Source of the DNA: Lachnospiraceae bacterium
GTDB lineage: Bacteria; Bacillota; Clostridia; Lachnospirales; Lachnospiraceae
DNA length: 64,000 bases
Reading direction: 5' to 3'
Assembly: GCA_910575475.1 (NCBI GenBank)
Contig: CAJTGD010000022.1
Location: forward strand, 1-64,000
Part shown: positions 51,526 to 60,248 of the stretch, piece by piece
Position numbering within the stretch: the stretch's first letter is position 1
Layout: the number at the start of each line of letters is the position of its first letter
Made by a program: the position numbers and the translations under genes
The notes under the pieces: model-generated
Seen by the model: the letters and a program-made list of their open reading frames with translations, nothing else
Database searches by the model: none
What the model was told of the DNA's origin: nothing

Positions 51526-51837
51526 CCGCTCTCTTCATACCAATGACAGGCAGCCGTGTCTTCTCCTTCTCCCCATAGCTCCGGACAGTCGGAGTCTTCC
51601 CAGTTCAGAGGGATCATATGCCGCTTCTGGCCGGAAGCTGTGAGCATGATCTGACGGAGCTCTATCCGCTTGTGTCGTCCCCGATCCGGCTGATGTGCAT
51701 CAGACCGGCGCCCAGATGCCCGATGGTATTGCGCCCCTCTATTTTTTTTCGTGAATGATCGCAGAATCATTTTCTGTCTCGATCGTTATAAAATCCGGAA
51801 CTCCTAACTCAAAATGTCTGCCGGCAATTCTTCCCAT
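51519..51837 (-). pseudogene. Unrecognised decayed gene
   Basis: On the minus strand a start with a GGAG-type site leads to MGRIAGRHFELGVPDFITIE then TENDSAIIHEKK and a stop (51739-51837). Reading on in other frames gives IEGRNTIGHLGAGLMHISRI and then RIELRQIMLTASGQKRHMIP...ACHWYEESGQ to 51519. The pieces look like one short protein broken by two frameshifts. No family was recognised. The end overlaps the AraC gene by a few bases. Confidence 0.35.
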
Positions 51838-52038
51838 CTTTTACTCTGCTCCTTTTCGCAAGTTTGCTTAAGCTGGTATTTATTATAATCATTTTCCTTA
51901 TAGATTGGAATGATTATTGGTTCTTAATACCTTGCAGGATGTCCACAACGAGTTACAGGTCACCCCTGGCTAAGGTGTGACCTGTAACTGCAACGATGCT
52001 TCTCCCTCAAAAATCAATGACAAAATAGAATATAATTC

Positions 52039-54660
52039 TCAGCAATACCGCAGTCTCTCGACCACGCTCCCCGCGCACAGTTTTTTATAGAACATCAGCG
52101 GCACCGCCGAAGCGGCCAGCAGCAGGAGCGGCAGGCACACCGCCACCGGCACGACCGTGAAGTGATACGCAAACGCCCACTGATTCCGGATCACCACATC
52201 CTGACAGATGAGCCAGCTCAGCAGATTGCCTGCCGTGACGGCCAGGACAGACGCGCTGCCGATGTATGCCGCGCTTTCCCAGATCAGCATCCGCTTCATC
52301 TGCCTGCCGCCCATGCCCACGGCGCTGAGCATGGCAAGCTCCTTCTGCCTTGTGAGGATTCCTGTGACCATGATATTGATGAAGTTCAGGATCCCGATCG
52401 CCCCAAGGACCAGGCTCAGGCTTCCGCCGATCATGGTAAACACCTGCTTCGTTTTCTGAAATTCTTCCTTCAGCGTTTCAAAGGAAATGCAGACCATGCC
52501 GGAGTCTTCCATCCATTTCGCCGTGATTTTTTCTGCCTCATCCCGATGAGATTTTTCCACATCATAGACCACGCTTAAGGGCTGTTTCTCACCGTACAGC
52601 TCCGCAAATTCCTGCTCCGGCAGGATCACGTTGATCCCAATGCTGATAGCCATACGCGCGGTCAGTGTGGAGGGCAGCTCTCCGACCGCCATCACCGTAT
52701 ATTCCTTTTTCTGCCCTTCCTTTCCCTCCAGAGTGATCCTGTCTCCGGGCTGATACAGCATCTCCGGCTTCACGCCCCACCAGGGCGCGCCGTCGCAATA
52801 GACTACGTATGTCCCCTGGGCCCATTTTTCCGCGTCAAATTCTCCATCCGTATATACCGCATGCTCCACCAGCGTTCCCGTAGCCGCGTAAGCATACAGC
52901 GGCTCCTGTCCTCTTTCCAGGTCGCACATATCCGTATATTCATTTCCCTGCTCGTTTTCCCAGGCCAGGCGCTCCAGAGCGTGCTCCGAAAGATCCGCCT
53001 GTCCGAGCTCGCAATAGACCTTTTCAAACCGGGTCAGCCCCTGAAGCCGGCTCACTGCTTCTTCAAATCCGCTGTCGATCCCTTCCAGGTTCTTGTCATA
53101 TTGTCCGGCCATGGCCACCGTCCAGTCCGTCACCTCAAAATCACCGTTGGTCTGTGTTTCCACATACTGCTCCAGGTCAAATCCGCTGATGATGGTGTAT
53201 GTGGTATTTAAAAGAGTCATGCTTAAAAAGAGGGACAGGATCACCAGCACCGCTTTTTTTCCGTCACGACGCAGGTTCCGGAGGGCAAGGATCGCAGGTG
53301 CGTTCTTTTGCTTTGCGGATTTTCCGAATCCCAATGTACTTGTTTTTTTCTTCCGCATCATTTTTATATGCGCTTTCCGTTTCCACAGGATGCTTCGATG
53401 TGCTTCCACACACTGCCATATGCTTTTCCGGCATCGCCCCGGCGCGCCCTTCTGTTGGGTCTCGCCGGTATAGCGTACCGCTTCCACGGGGGAAACGGAT
53501 GCCGCAATCCGTCCCGGCGAACGAAAGCTGATATACACCGTCAGCAGGCTGAACAGCGCCGCCCCGGCCAGCACTGCCGGAGATATCGTATAATCCTCAA
53601 ATTCATAGGTCTGCAGGAACAGCATCACCACATAAGGAAGGAGCAGATATCCCACGGCATATCCTGCCAGAAGCCCTGCTGGGATCCCGACGGCGGACAG
53701 GCCCATTACCTGCCGCAGAACGATCCGGCGCAATTGCTTTCCGGAAGCCCCGATGGTTTTCAGCAGGCCGTAATACTGGATATCCTGGGTGACGGAAATA
53801 TAAAAAATATTGTAAATGATCAGGTAGCCGGAAACCAGGATGACCGCCAGAAGGATGACTATGGTCAGGATCGTGTAGAGATCGACGCTGAGTGACGAAT
53901 ATGCCGGGTTGATTCCGCCCGGGGTATCCTCCGGCAGTCCGGCCCGGGCAAGCAGATCCGCCAGCTTCCCCTGTAGATTCCAGGTATTTGGAAAATCGAT
54001 GTCCGCCATGACCGTTCCCTCATAAGGCACGCCCTCTCCAAAGCTGGTCATCCGCGTCGGCGCGATCTCCTCACTGTAGGCTTTCGATACCCATACCTGC
54101 TGTGCAGGCGCAACCGGATCCCCGTCCCAGACGCCGCACAGGGTAAAGGTATCTTCGCGCAGTGTCCCGTCAACCATGATTGGAAATACGATCCGGCTTC
54201 CAGGCTGATCCGGAAGCCCCATCGCGTCCAGGACAAGGCGGGGTACGGCGATCTCCATTTTCTCTTCCGGCATCCTTCCCTCTGTGGGAAATGATCGGAA
54301 TGACTGAGCCGAATACGTTTCCCCGTACCGGACCTCCGTATAGAGCTTTTGAAGGCTTTCGTGCGCCCCGGTCCCGGTCACGATGGAATATCCGATCTTC
54401 TCGTATCCTCCGGCTGCTTTCACATTCTCATATTCCGGCATGGACAAAAACTTGATCACAGCCTGCGCCGAGCTTCCGGATGCGCGCATCATGCTCTGCC
54501 GCGCCACTTCCAGAATCCCGCCGCCCACCGTAAACAGCGCGGAAAACAGGATGGAGGTCAGGATGATGGCTCCGACGGCAATGGCATTTCTCTGCCGGTT
54601 CTTCTTCATCTGCCGGCCTGTGAGCAGGCGGATGGCCTCTTTATTTCTCACCTGAAACAT
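52039..54660 (-). CDS. FtsX-type ABC transporter permease
   Basis: An 873-residue membrane protein with the two-FtsX-domain layout: helix 1 near the start (AIAVGAIILTSILFSALFTVGGGIL), a large extracytoplasmic region, three helices around residue 270-400, a second helix-1 (AVLVILSLFLSMTLLNTTYTII) near 490, another extracellular domain, and three C-terminal helices (FTMIGGSLSLVLGAIGILNFINIMVTGILTRQKELAMLSAVGMGGRQMKRML). The start at 54660 follows AGGAGG. It is paired with the ATPase just upstream, overlapping it by 20 nt. Such pairs extrude peptides, antibiotics or lipids, or act in mechanotransmission; the substrate is not readable. Confidence 0.88.
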   Translation of the reverse strand: MFQVRNKEAIRLLTGRQMKKNRQRNAIAVGAIILTSILFSALFTVGGGILEVARQSMMRASGSSAQAVIKFLSMPEYENVKAAGGYEKIGYSIVTGTGAHESLQKLYTEVRYGETYSAQSFRSFPTEGRMPEEKMEIAVPRLVLDAMGLPDQPGSRIVFPIMVDGTLREDTFTLCGVWDGDPVAPAQQVWVSKAYSEEIAPTRMTSFGEGVPYEGTVMADIDFPNTWNLQGKLADLLARAGLPEDTPGGINPAYSSLSVDLYTILTIVILLAVILVSGYLIIYNIFYISVTQDIQYYGLLKTIGASGKQLRRIVLRQVMGLSAVGIPAGLLAGYAVGYLLLPYVVMLFLQTYEFEDYTISPAVLAGAALFSLLTVYISFRSPGRIAASVSPVEAVRYTGETQQKGAPGRCRKSIWQCVEAHRSILWKRKAHIKMMRKKKTSTLGFGKSAKQKNAPAILALRNLRRDGKKAVLVILSLFLSMTLLNTTYTIISGFDLEQYVETQTNGDFEVTDWTVAMAGQYDKNLEGIDSGFEEAVSRLQGLTRFEKVYCELGQADLSEHALERLAWENEQGNEYTDMCDLERGQEPLYAYAATGTLVEHAVYTDGEFDAEKWAQGTYVVYCDGAPWWGVKPEMLYQPGDRITLEGKEGQKKEYTVMAVGELPSTLTARMAISIGINVILPEQEFAELYGEKQPLSVVYDVEKSHRDEAEKITAKWMEDSGMVCISFETLKEEFQKTKQVFTMIGGSLSLVLGAIGILNFINIMVTGILTRQKELAMLSAVGMGGRQMKRMLIWESAAYIGSASVLAVTAGNLLSWLICQDVVIRNQWAFAYHFTVVPVAVCLPLLLLAASAVPLMFYKKLCAGSVVERLRYC

Positions 54661-55354
54661 GGATGTGAGCCTCCTTTCCGCCGCTGGACTTGATCCGGCC
54701 GTCCTCAATACGGATGATGCGGTCCGCCATCTGAGCGATCTCCGGGTTGTGGGTGATCATCACCATGGTCTGCTGAAACCGCTGGTTGCCGGCCTTGAGA
54801 AATGCCATCACGTCCTGGCTGGTCCTGCTGTCCAGGTTTCCTGTCGGCTCGTCTGCCAGCACGATGGACGGCTTGCCGGCAAGCGCCCGGGCGATCGCCA
54901 CCCTCTGCTGCTGCCCGCCGGAGAGCTGATTGGGAAACTGCTCCAGCTTTTCATCAATCTTTAAAAGCGTTACGATCTCCCGGCAATAGTCTTCATCGAT
55001 CGTTCCTCCATCCAGCAGTACCGGAAGAATGATATTTTCCCGGACATTCAGCGTCTGCACCAGGTTGTACTGCTGAAACACAAAACCGATGCTGCGCCTG
55101 CGGAATACCGCCAGCTCTTCATCATTCATACTGGTCAGTTCCTTATCCCCTACCTGAACCGTACCCTCGGTGGGGCTGTCCAGACCGCCCAGCATGTGGA
55201 GCAGCGTGGATTTTCCGCTTCCAGAGGTGCCGACGATGGCGGCAAATTCCCCGTAGCAGATATCCAGGTCGATGCCATCCAGCGCTTTTGTTACATTTTC
55301 CCCTGAGCGATAATATTTTTTCAGGCCCCGGGCCTTTAAAACAATGGGTCTCAT
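54641..55354 (-). CDS. ABC transporter ATPase (MacB/LolD type)
   Basis: A 237-residue ATPase. Walker A is GTSGSGKST, the Q-loop reads FVFQQYNLVQTLNVRENI, the signature is LSGGQQQRVAIARALA, Walker B is IVLADEPTGNLD, and the switch is MVMITHN. ATG 55354 has AGGAGG at proper spacing. It belongs to the MacB/LolD/BceA-like group that works with FtsX-type permeases. Repeats at 55454-55494 upstream may be its regulatory sites. Confidence 0.93.
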   Translation of the reverse strand: MRPIVLKARGLKKYYRSGENVTKALDGIDLDICYGEFAAIVGTSGSGKSTLLHMLGGLDSPTEGTVQVGDKELTSMNDEELAVFRRRSIGFVFQQYNLVQTLNVRENIILPVLLDGGTIDEDYCREIVTLLKIDEKLEQFPNQLSGGQQQRVAIARALAGKPSIVLADEPTGNLDSRTSQDVMAFLKAGNQRFQQTMVMITHNPEIAQMADRIIRIEDGRIKSSGGKEAHIHVSGEK

Positions 55355-55453
55355 GAATTGTTTCCTCCTGAATCCATATTGTGCCTGCCTATCGTTCATA
55401 TTTCGCAAAATGAACGTTACCGTACACCAGCACACTTATAGTATATCAGAAAA

Positions 55454-55494
55454 ATGTCACAATTCACTCACAGCAATGTCACGATCCTGTGACA
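55454..55494 (-). promoter_or_regulatory. ATGTCAC repeats upstream of the exporter
   Basis: ATGTCAC occurs at 55454-55460 and again at 55476-55482, exactly 22 bp (two helical turns) apart. An inverted TGTGACA follows at 55488-55494. On the minus strand TTGTGA and TATAAG near 55437-55465 can serve as -35 and -10. This fits binding of an OmpR-type response regulator, but no such gene lies next to it in the window. Confidence 0.5.
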
Positions 55495-55608
55495 ATCTCA
55501 GCACACCTCCCCCTATTTGGTCGCTTCTTTTATGAATTTATAGTTTCTCCAAAATAGAAGCATTCACAAATTCCGCCCAGGAATACTGGCTCATTTTTAA
55601 CAAAAAAG

Positions 55609-55641
55609 AGGCTGTTGCAATGGTTTTTTGCAACAACCTCG
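55609..55641 (-). terminator. Terminator of the PfkB kinase gene
   Basis: On the minus strand GAGGTTGTTGCA (55641-55630) pairs with TGCAACAGCCTC (55620-55609), with one mismatch, and is followed by TTTTTTG. It lies 12 bp beyond the kinase stop. Confidence 0.8.
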
Positions 55642-55652
55642 CCATAAATTTT

Positions 55653-56615
55653 TCACGCTCCAAGCGACTGCATAAATTCTTCTACTTCATCCAGATTCGG
55701 ATATCCGCACCCCAGCTTTTTTGTCATGCTTCCTGGTCTGGTCACTTTGTATGCAGCATATCTGCTGGCCCACTCTGTAGCTTCGCGCAGGGATTTCCCC
55801 CATATGATATTTGCCGCTACAGCCGCAAGATACCCGTCTCCCGCACCGATCGTATCTACTGCCTTCACAGGCGTAGGCGCAACTTCCCAGTATTCTTTCC
55901 CATCAAGGATCACGCTTCCAGAAGAATTGCATGTCATAATAACACCTCTGCACTGATATTGCGCCTGAAGCTTTTTAACAATATTCAGAGCCGGCTCTTT
56001 TGAATCTTCCGGGAGCCCGCACAATGTTTTCGCCTCCACATCATTTAAAACCATAAAATCCAGATAACTTAAATCTCCCATCTCTTCACTCGGAAGCGGA
56101 CTTACATTGCACAGGGTCATCATTCCAAATTCTTCCTTTGCGATCTTAGCTCCATCCAATGCTTTTCGAAATGGCATCCCAAATCCGGTGATCAGTACTT
56201 TCGCCTCTTTCATCGCCCGGATCGCATCATAGGTTTCTTCCCATGTCAAAGCCTGGCATGCACTGTCTCCATCGACGATCGTATTGGTACTGTCTTCCTC
56301 GATCATGATCAATCCTGTTCCTGTCGAGACAGAATGGTCGCGGTACATATATGTGGTGTCTACTCCGGATTCGCTCATCCACTGATCCCCCATATCTCCC
56401 CATGGGTCATAACCGACTTTTCCAATATAACCCGTTCTGACCCCCAGGCGTCCCAGCGCTACGGAAACTGTCGCCCCCTTCCCGCCGTCTTCCTCTACAT
56501 GCCAGTTCGTCGCCTCCAGCGTTTCTCCCCGCCGGGGAAGTCTCTTAATATGACACACCTGCCCTACACCATGGCTGTTCAATACGATCACATCAATCGG
56601 GCCAAATTTTCCCAT
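55653..56615 (-). CDS. PfkB-family carbohydrate kinase
   Basis: A 320-residue ribokinase-fold kinase. The family signatures are DGGKGATVSVALGRLGVRTGYIGKVGYDPWGD in the N-terminal half and DTIGAGDGYLAAVAANIIWG near the C-terminus, with the catalytic aspartate in GAGDG. It phosphorylates a sugar or nucleoside; the exact substrate is unclear, and there is no sugar transporter directly beside it. AGGAGG precedes the ATG. Its upstream DNA is the end of a decayed mobilization gene, so its original promoter may have been replaced. Confidence 0.88.
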   Translation of the reverse strand: MGKFGPIDVIVLNSHGVGQVCHIKRLPRRGETLEATNWHVEEDGGKGATVSVALGRLGVRTGYIGKVGYDPWGDMGDQWMSESGVDTTYMYRDHSVSTGTGLIMIEEDSTNTIVDGDSACQALTWEETYDAIRAMKEAKVLITGFGMPFRKALDGAKIAKEEFGMMTLCNVSPLPSEEMGDLSYLDFMVLNDVEAKTLCGLPEDSKEPALNIVKKLQAQYQCRGVIMTCNSSGSVILDGKEYWEVAPTPVKAVDTIGAGDGYLAAVAANIIWGKSLREATEWASRYAAYKVTRPGSMTKKLGCGYPNLDEVEEFMQSLGA

Positions 56616-56664
56616 AAACTTATTCCTCCTACTACAGAAGAGTCATTATATAAAGTATGCCCAA

Positions 56665-57406
56665 CTAATAATTGTAAAATATTATCTTGAGCAATAGTAA
56701 ATTGAAGTTTTTTCTTTTCAAATCCATTCTTGGAGTTTTCGGAGTTTGCCCGAACGAGTAGAGGGGGGCGGCAGTGTCCATCCGGGCCTGCCAAAGCTGG
56801 GCGATGATGCTTTCCTTGCCCTGGACGGGTGCGGCCTCGGCCTGCTCTTTCGACCAATTATAGAGCCGGGTGATACGGGCCTTGATCTCCTTCAGCAGTT
56901 TATTGTCAGCGGCGATCTTCCGATTGATGTTGCCTTTCTCGGTAGCGATGCCCCGCCGCTCCATCTGACTGGCGGCAGGTCCCATGTGGATGCTGGGGAT
57001 TTTATCAACGCCCTGCCGTTTGTAGCTGCGGTGGTCGATGCGCTCCGGCCTGCCAGCAGATTCCAAGGCACGGTTTGCGTAAGCGGCCCACGCCGCCCGC
57101 CACTTCTCGGCGTTCTCCCGATCATTCCAATCGGTGCTATCCTCCCGGTGATTTTTCCAGCCGCCTTTGCCGTCCGGGATGCGGTTGCCCTGGCTGTCCA
57201 AGTCATAAACCTTGCGGCACTTCGGTTCCCAGCGCCCATCCGGTTTCAGTGGGCGAATGGTCAGCAGAATATGAGCGTGGGGATTCCCCGTCCCACTCGT
57301 TTGTCAGTCGTTCGCCGCTCCGGTAGGCGGCGGCAGCTACGGCGGATTTGCCGATGCTGCGTTTGATGATCTGGATGGGACGGTGAAAAATTGCTATGTG
57401 GTTCAT
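56665..57406 (-). pseudogene. mobA/mobL relaxase with internal deletion and frameshift
   Basis: The start MNHIAIFHRPIQIIKRSIGK at 57406 follows GGAGG and continues SAVAAAAYRSGERLTNEWDG, the classic MobA/MobL opening. The frame then breaks. The conserved third motif PHAHILLTIRPL resumes at once in another frame, so about 95 residues between motifs I and III are lost, at a GACGGG shared by both sides. The downstream part continues through ENAEKWRAAWAAYANRAL...QMERRGIATEKGNINRKIAADN, and its end runs into unrelated DNA at about 56740. It is unable to make an active relaxase. Confidence 0.82.
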
Positions 57407-57495
57407 CCTCCTTCCTGCTGGTAAATCAGGGGTTTGGGGGCGGCAGCCCCCATCGCGTCCGCAAGGACGCAACAAGCCCCCGGCAGGGCGCACGG

Positions 57496-57520
57496 CACCG
57501 GAACGGTGTATAAGTGCGCC
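57496..57520. other. Candidate oriT core (RSF1010-like)
   Basis: An inverted repeat CACCG-gaa-CGGTG (57496-57508) is followed by TATAAGTGCGCC (57509-57520). The RSF1010/R1162-type origin recognised by MobA-class relaxases has the same plan: a short inverted repeat, then TAAGTGCGCC with the nick near the CC. It lies about 90 bp upstream of the mobA start. The site appears intact even though the relaxase is not, so it could still be used in trans. Confidence 0.68.
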
Positions 57521-57702
57521 GTTAAGAACGGACTTTAGTTTGTGGGGGCGGTTTTTTCCGCCGTTTCCTCTGCTCCCGGCAGGCGGGAAAGGGCATTAAA
57601 AACTTATTGATAAACAAATCTTGAATCATGTCATTCACTTGCCAGTCAAAAAGATTATCCCACAGATTTTAGAATATGTAAAACCGGCAGGTTATTCATC
57701 GC

Positions 57703-57888
57703 TTACAGGTATTCTCCAAAGTTACTTGTCCAATGGTAAAACCTCCTGTTGGAATTGAAGTCTGCCCTGTCGTCCGTGCGGATTTGTGGGGTGGTGGTTT
57801 CATCAACTCCATGCTCCCGCAATATTTTTTCCTCGGCTTCTTTCCAGATAAGCCATTTTCTGTTCTCCCGTCCGTTGTTGTATGCCAT
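57703..57888 (-). CDS. Small conserved mobile-element protein
   Basis: A 61-residue protein, MAYNNGRENRKWLIWKEAEE then KILREHGVDE and ending NSNRRFYHWTSNFGEYL. The MAYNNG-RE---W--WK--EE opening is shared by short proteins of clostridial conjugative and mobilizable elements, whose full length is usually nearer 80-100, so this may be truncated. GAGGAA precedes the ATG. Function is unknown. Confidence 0.55.
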   Translation of the reverse strand: MAYNNGRENRKWLIWKEAEEKILREHGVDETTTPQIRTDDRADFNSNRRFYHWTSNFGEYL

Positions 57889-58219
57889 TCTTTTTTCCTC
57901 CAATCTGAAATTTTTGAAAATGCTAAAATCCAGATTGGAAAGGCGGCGAACGGCAGCCAACAGCGGAAACAGCCCTGCGGCACATTCCGATAAAAAACGG
58001 CAAAAGAAAAACCGCAAAGGTTCTGTGACCTCTACGGTTATAGGAGATACATATTCTGTTAAACGGAGATTCTACTTCTGGTTTCATGGTGAGAAGCAGC
58101 GTTACATGGACAGGGATTTTTTTAACTGGCTTCCTGCCAAACCCCGATATGCTATGTATGGATAAGCTCTGCGTTGCATGAGCAGATAGAATACTGCCCG
58201 AAAAAAAACATAAAAAAAC

Positions 58220-58245
58220 CTCCAAACTCTAAAACAGGTTTGGAG
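58220..58245 (-). terminator. Rho-independent terminator
   Basis: On the minus strand CTCCAAAC (58245-58238) pairs with GTTTGGAG (58227-58220), followed by GTTTTTTTATG. It would end minus-strand transcription coming from 58720. The 230 bp between it and that gene hold no other recognised feature. Confidence 0.75.
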
Positions 58246-58522
58246 AGTGTCTGTTAAATTTTTTGGGCATAGCAAAATCGCCCGCCACACGCCGTTTTTT
58301 TTATTTGATGGGCGGTTGCCTTAAAGTCTTATAAAACAAAACAGAGCCAGCGAACGGTAATTTCTCACTTGTTCATCAGCTCTGTATCTTTATCCATGTC
58401 TTTGCTATATTTCTTCTATGTATGTGAAAATTTTTGTTATAACTTGCTGCGTTTATGCTTATTCGCAGACGTTTTAGTAATCTACTCCTTTAAAGATATA
58501 TGACCTGCAAAATGATTACTCG

Positions 58523-58720
58523 TTATTTTTCATTCCCACCATCTTTACTTTTTTCATTCCTAATCAATCCATGATAAAACAGCATAGCACAAACTGCTGA
58601 TATTGTACCTGTCGCTGTCTGGTCTAAGTGAATGTCATGCATATTACAAAACATATTGATTACTATTAAAGCAACCAATACCACCGCTGCTACAGCAGCT
58701 CCTTTTAATAAATGCTTCAT
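58523..58720 (-). CDS. Small membrane protein beside the Agr-like pair
   Basis: A 65-residue protein with a basic start (MKHLLKG), a first hydrophobic helix (AAVAAVVLVALIVINMFC), a short loop, a second hydrophobic stretch (TATGTISAVCAMLFYHGLI) and a charged tail. No autoinducer-type cysteine-threonine ring or AgrB motif is seen. It is divergent from the GHKL kinase gene. Similar small proteins accompany Agr-like kinases on clostridial mobile elements, but their role is not known to me. Confidence 0.6.
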   Translation of the reverse strand: MKHLLKGAAVAAVVLVALIVINMFCNMHDIHLDQTATGTISAVCAMLFYHGLIRNEKSKDGGNEK

Positions 58721-58821
58721 ATCTTCCTATTTCCTTTCCAAAATAAATTTATGTACTACAAAATAGTATACCAGAGAAAACAGCAATTCTTTCAAAACAG
58801 TCATGAAACGCCCTAATTCAT

Positions 58822-58862
58822 GAATAAGTGCGTTTTTCTTTTTACAGAACACGCACTTATTC
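58822..58862. repeat. 12-bp inverted repeat before the kinase promoter
   Basis: GAATAAGTGCGT (58822-58833) pairs perfectly with ACGCACTTATTC (58851-58862). It lies between the two divergent genes and just upstream of the kinase promoter. It may be a bidirectional terminator-like hairpin or a regulator-binding site. Confidence 0.6.
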
Positions 58863-58881
58863 GTCATTTTTGCAGGGGGAG

Positions 58882-58910
58882 TTGATATAAAGAATGGTAT
58901 AAAGTATAAT
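58882..58910 (+). promoter_or_regulatory. Promoter of the Agr-like two-component operon
   Basis: TTGATA (58882-58887), a 17-bp spacer and a perfect TATAAT (58905-58910) lie 36 bp before the kinase ATG, with a GAAGGA-type binding site in between. Confidence 0.75.
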
Positions 58911-58946
58911 TAGGGAAGTAAATATCGAAAGAAGGAATATATTGAA

Positions 58947-60242
58947 ATGCTACTATCTTTTTTTCGGCTTTCCCTTGCTATCCGCAATGTATGGCCTCAG
59001 CATATGAACTTCAAAGCGTTTAGCGTACTTTATATACTGCTGTTAGTTGCTGGAATGCCTGTAACGCTCCTCGCCTGTATTCCATACGGTTTGTTCGGTA
59101 TTCTGGTGGCGGTATGTATTTATGGCTTGCTTGCTTGCCGTGACACTGCGCCGCAGAATGTTTTTATGGGTGTGATTGGATGTATGCTTGCCGTTGTGAC
59201 AGAGAATTTGCTGGCAAATTTTCTTTATATGCTGATTCCCTCGCCTTTATCAAATCAGTGGTATTTTTCTTACGGCATTGATTTGATTTATACTTTGCTG
59301 TTTTATTGGATTACGCTGCTTTGCGGCAAACTGCTGAAAAAAATATTCCTGTCTGGCAAAGGCATTTTGGGTCTTCCGCAGACATGGTATGTGATAGATG
59401 CTGCACTACTGCTCCTTATAACCATCTATCTGTTTGATAATTTGATTCCAGGACAAAACGGCTCTATCGGCAAAATGATATATAATAATGCCTTACATAT
59501 TTCGGGGTATCTGCTTGTGATGTGTTGTTTACTTCTGGCTATGCGCCGCTCTTATCTGGAGCAGATACAGACCGAAGCAAAGCAGAAAGCTATGCAGGAC
59601 TTACAGGACTACACACGGAATTTAGAAGCTATGTATAACAGCCTGCACTCCTTTAAGCATGATTATGTTAATATTCTGCTCTCTTTATCTGGTTATATTG
59701 AAGAGGGTGATTTGGATAGGTTAAAGGATTTTTTTGAAAGCAAAATCTTCCCAACGAAGAATCTGATTACGGGGGAAGATTATAAACTGAACCAGCTTAG
59801 CAATATCAGTGTGTTGGAAATCAAAAGCCTGCTCTCAGCAAAAATGATTTACGCCCATGAATCGGGGATTGACGTCACCATTGATATTCCCGACAAAGTG
59901 GAAAGTTTTCTGATAGACACGGTAGACCTTGCCAGAATACTGGGAATCTTTTTGGACAATGCGATTGAAAGCACATTGGAGACAGAACAGCCACAAATAG
60001 GCTTAAATATCATCCAGAATAAAACTGGCGTATCAATCATCATAAGCAACCGCTTTCGGGATAGCGGTCTAATGCTGCATAAATTAAAGCAAAAAGGCTT
60101 TAGCACAAAAATCGGGCATCAAGGAATCGGGCTTGGGAATGCCCAGAAAATCATCAGTTCTTATGACAACGTACTATTAGAAACAACAATGAAATGCGAC
60201 TATTTTACACAACATATAGAACTTACTGACAGAAAGGAATGA
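58947..60242 (+). CDS. AgrC-like GHKL sensor histidine kinase
   Basis: A 431-residue kinase with about six N-terminal helices (for example FSVLYILLLVAGMPVTLLACIPYGLFGILVAVCIYGLLA). A dimerization segment with the putative phosphorylated histidine lies in LHSFKHDYVNILLSLSGYIEEGD, followed by a GHKL ATPase domain (DLARILGIFLDNAIEST, KIGHQGIGLGNAQKII). This is the AgrC/ComD architecture that reads a peptide signal. No AgrB or AgrD gene is present nearby, so the ligand must come from elsewhere. It is followed by the LytTR gene after 6 bp. Confidence 0.9.
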   Translation: MLLSFFRLSLAIRNVWPQHMNFKAFSVLYILLLVAGMPVTLLACIPYGLFGILVAVCIYGLLACRDTAPQNVFMGVIGCMLAVVTENLLANFLYMLIPSPLSNQWYFSYGIDLIYTLLFYWITLLCGKLLKKIFLSGKGILGLPQTWYVIDAALLLLITIYLFDNLIPGQNGSIGKMIYNNALHISGYLLVMCCLLLAMRRSYLEQIQTEAKQKAMQDLQDYTRNLEAMYNSLHSFKHDYVNILLSLSGYIEEGDLDRLKDFFESKIFPTKNLITGEDYKLNQLSNISVLEIKSLLSAKMIYAHESGIDVTIDIPDKVESFLIDTVDLARILGIFLDNAIESTLETEQPQIGLNIIQNKTGVSIIISNRFRDSGLMLHKLKQKGFSTKIGHQGIGLGNAQKIISSYDNVLLETTMKCDYFTQHIELTDRKE

Positions 60243-60248
60243 CATCAT

